The notes under the pieces were generated by a model that saw only the letters and a list, made by a program, of their open reading frames with translations, ran no database searches and was not told the DNA's origin. The translations under genes were made by a program, and so were the position numbers. This document shows, one piece after another, positions 22,200 through 24,054 of a stretch of DNA of 24,054 nt. Positions within the stretch are counted from its first letter, which is position 1. Each line of letters opens with the position of its first letter. The DNA comes from CAYNWK01 sp964400875. GTDB lineage: Bacteria > Chloroflexota > Anaerolineae > Anaerolineales > UBA4823. The stretch is taken from the NCBI GenBank assembly GCA_964400875.1, contig CAYNWK010000062.1, forward strand, positions 1 through 24,054, read 5' to 3'.

Positions 22200-22547
22200 T
22201 CAGAAACCCAGGTATGGAGCCAACCATAAACCGAGCTCGTTGGCAAAGGGCACACAAACCAAAGGGGTCAAGCCAAGCGCCAGGAGTGCTATGAAGAAGC
22301 AAACACCCAGCACAGTCAGGGCTAATTGAAGATAACCTAAGATCAACCCAGCCAACGCCAACCCGTCGCCGGTCAGGGCGCCCAGGCTATCGCGAATCTC
22401 GCGGCGCGCCATGTGCCCGGTAATCACGGCAATTACAGCGCCGATCAGCGGCAGCAAAAACCAGCTGACGATACCGGAGACGAGGCTTACGATGGCTAAC
22501 GTGCTGGTTTGCGCCATCGGTTGGGGGGTGTACTGACTTTGTGACAT
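22200..22547 (-). CDS. DUF4190 membrane protein
   Basis: A 115-residue protein with a short polar N terminus (MSQSQYTPQPMAQTS), then the DUF4190 core: helix TLAIVSLVSGIVSWFLLPLI running into GAVIAVITGHMARREIRDS, then GDGLALAGLILGYLQLAL. A third hydrophobic stretch closes the protein. The GHMARREI loop between the first helices is the family signature. A strong AGGAGG precedes the ATG by 5 nt on the minus strand. It lies between the DUF4126 gene (48 nt upstream) and the small anchor-protein gene, all on one strand and probably one transcript. The function of DUF4190 is unknown. Confidence 0.92.
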   Translation of the reverse strand: MSQSQYTPQPMAQTSTLAIVSLVSGIVSWFLLPLIGAVIAVITGHMARREIRDSLGALTGDGLALAGLILGYLQLALTVLGVCFFIALLALGLTPLVCVPFANELGLWLAPYLGF

Positions 22548-22595
22548 GGCATCCTCCTAAGCATGAACGATGGTTTTGGAATCAGAGCTGGACAA

Positions 22596-23174
22596 TCAGG
22601 TCGTTTGACCGAAACGTTCCCGGTTGGCCCGCCGCCATAGGAGCCAAACGATCCATGAAGTAACGATGATGATGATAGCGGTTAGCGCAACAGGAACGAA
22701 CACTGCCAGGATCGATATAAGCGTTGAAATCAGGTCCTCTACAACGCTCACAGCCACATTTCCCACACCTCCTGTCGTCGCAGTTACTGCAGGCCGGACC
22801 GCGGCGGATTTTACCGCGTGAACGCCGCCGGCAACCAGAAGGCCGGCGGACAAGGCCAGCACCGGGTGTATCTCCGTGATCACGTTGGCGCTGGCTGCAA
22901 ATACGATCGCGCCGGCCACGGGACGGACGAAAGTCTGGATGGCATCGTTGATGTGGTTGACGGCCGGAATCTTATCGGCGAAGAATTCGATCAGCGACAG
23001 TACCAACAACAATGCGATCACCCACCCATTCGTTAGGGCATCCCAGGGCTGGTTCAACCGCACTAAGTGGGTGTATCTCCCTACCAGAGCGATCACCAGC
23101 AAAGGAATGTACGCATTCAGACCTGCACCGGCGGCGAGTCCAAAAGCCGAGAAAATACCGGTCAGCAATTCCAC
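22596..23174 (-). CDS. DUF4126 membrane protein
   Basis: A 192-residue integral membrane protein with about five hydrophobic helices. It follows the DUF4126 pattern: an N-terminal glycine- and alanine-rich helix with GLAAGAGLNAYIPLL, FFADKIPAVNHINDAIQTFVRPVAGA, and HAVKSAAVRPAVTATTGGVGN. The start is GTG at 23174, with a GGAGGG stretch about 9 nt upstream. It ends with a charged tail after a long hydrophobic segment. It is in the same orientation as its neighbours and 70 nt from the DUF2085 gene. The role is unknown; conserved polar residues within the membrane region suggest transport or channel function, but this is speculation. Confidence 0.92.
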   Translation of the reverse strand: MELLTGIFSAFGLAAGAGLNAYIPLLVIALVGRYTHLVRLNQPWDALTNGWVIALLLVLSLIEFFADKIPAVNHINDAIQTFVRPVAGAIVFAASANVITEIHPVLALSAGLLVAGGVHAVKSAAVRPAVTATTGGVGNVAVSVVEDLISTLISILAVFVPVALTAIIIIVTSWIVWLLWRRANRERFGQTT

Positions 23175-23244
23175 AGGACACCCTCCCTTCCAAGAGAATC
23201 AATTGAACACACCGATACAAATCCAGAAATTCGTTGATTCATGC

Positions 23245-24054
23245 TCAGCCTAGATGAAAACCTTCCCAGGTACCGGTTAGAAGGAAACGGCCTAGATCCA
23301 ACAAGGCGATCTGCAAAAGCGCCATGGTCCCGCCGGCGGTCAAAGGAACGGCCAGCTGCAACAAGTTTTGAAAGCGGTTCTCCTGTTTGAAGAACATCAA
23401 TAAAACCATTGTATAGACCAGCGCCAGGAGCAGGAACACGCCGGAAGCACTGATCAGGGCCAGCGGATAGAGCACCAGCGGATTTTCGGTCAGCACGAGC
23501 GCGTCAACCAGGATTCCTAAGACGAGCAGCAAAGCAAGATCACGCCAGCCTGAAAGCGCCGGTTTGGGAAGCGGTTTGCTCCAGACAGACTGGTTGAAAG
23601 CCGGGAATATCGCTGCCGAGATCGCCAGTCCCATCCCCGTTCCAGTAAACAGACGCAACAGGTTATTCGGCTCGTAGAGGTTAGGGACCCCAGAAAATAG
23701 ACTCAGGTAGGAATTCAAACCGTCAATTCCAAACACTGTTACCAATCCACCGAATACCAGGACTAGGCGCATACCGGGAAAAGCGCTCTTGCGAGGGCCT
23801 CGGATCCACTGATAAGCCAGTCCCAGCACAGCGCCCAAATACATGCCCGTGCACCGGGCGCAGAGTGGGAGTTGTCGATCCCCCAGATGAAACGAGCGCA
23901 GGTCAATGCGATGGCAAACCGCGTAACCCAGGGCATCCGACTTACCCAACAGACCTGCCGGTGTGTTCATCAACCAGCCGAACAGCAGCAAGCCAGCAGC
24001 CAGGTAAACCAAACGATGCCACGCATGACTGGCGACGGGTTTCTCTTCCTGGAG
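23245..24054 (-). CDS. DUF2085 membrane protein, 5' end outside window
   Basis: At least 270 residues of an integral membrane protein with about six or seven hydrophobic helices. The DUF2085 signature is present near its N terminus: GYAVCHRIDLRSFHLGDRQ and LPLCARCTGMYLG, whose cysteines and histidines suggest metal binding. A TTG at 24012 could start the protein, but the frame stays open to the window edge (reading LQEEKPVASHAWHRL before it), and no ribosome site marks the TTG, so the true start is probably outside. It is the first visible gene of the minus-strand membrane-protein run. The function is unknown. Confidence 0.88.
   Translation of the reverse strand, partial: LQEEKPVASHAWHRLVYLAAGLLLFGWLMNTPAGLLGKSDALGYAVCHRIDLRSFHLGDRQLPLCARCTGMYLGAVLGLAYQWIRGPRKSAFPGMRLVLVFGGLVTVFGIDGLNSYLSLFSGVPNLYEPNNLLRLFTGTGMGLAISAAIFPAFNQSVWSKPLPKPALSGWRDLALLLVLGILVDALVLTENPLVLYPLALISASGVFLLLALVYTMVLLMFFKQENRFQNLLQLAVPLTAGGTMALLQIALLDLGRFLLTGTWEGFHLG

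Noticed and set aside
22130..22255. N-terminal extension of the small minus-strand membrane protein to 22255
   Set aside because: No ribosome site, low-quality sequence for a protein start, and a good GGAG precedes ATG at 22129.

Overview
The window reads as a chromosomal segment of a moderately GC-rich bacterium, most likely a Chloroflexota member of the Anaerolineae type. That placement rests on the kinds of protein seen (DUF4388, COG2229-type GTPase, a kinase with very many GAF domains, DUF4190, DUF4126, DUF2085, DUF402), not on a marker gene, so it is an inference. There are no transposases, phage genes or CRISPR arrays.

Layout. 1-400: a truncated tRNA-Asn on the minus strand with a consensus promoter, then a divergent promoter and a hairpin-rich leader. 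401-13330: eight plus-strand genes forming a signalling block: a DUF4388 protein, a small Ras/MglA-like GTPase, an alpha/beta hydrolase, a left-handed beta-helix protein, a receiver fused to a degenerate GGDEF domain, a 2372-residue sensor histidine kinase with about ten GAF domains, a single-domain receiver, and a second alpha/beta hydrolase whose nucleophile serine is replaced by glycine. 13371-18385: a thiamine salvage operon (promoter, TPP riboswitch, thiN, thiB, thiP, thiQ). 18382-19937: a promoter, a perfect hairpin, a two-rhodanese sulfurtransferase and a SufE-like sulfur acceptor. 20242-21908: a lipoprotein and a DUF402 protein. 21926-24054: four minus-strand membrane-protein genes, the last cut by the window edge.

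How it works together. The signalling block has the parts of a phosphorelay (giant kinase, two receivers) beside a GTPase switch, and recalls the actinobacterial conservons, in which a kinase is encoded with a CvnD GTPase. The two hydrolases could be ligand-binding input proteins, as RsbQ is for RsbP in Bacillus; this is a hypothesis. In the thiamine operon, TPP would shut off its own import (ThiBPQ) and the kinase that makes TPP from imported thiamine (ThiN).

Two further structures stand out. A family of roughly 90-nt compound palindromes (outer arms around TACGCA/TGCGTA, inner hairpin with GGCGGG/CCCGCC) occurs four times in intergenic DNA between 13.4 and 21.4 kb, one copy lying inside the riboswitch leader. 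In the thiamine leader, a single hairpin appears to serve as terminator, Shine-Dalgarno lock and start-codon region.
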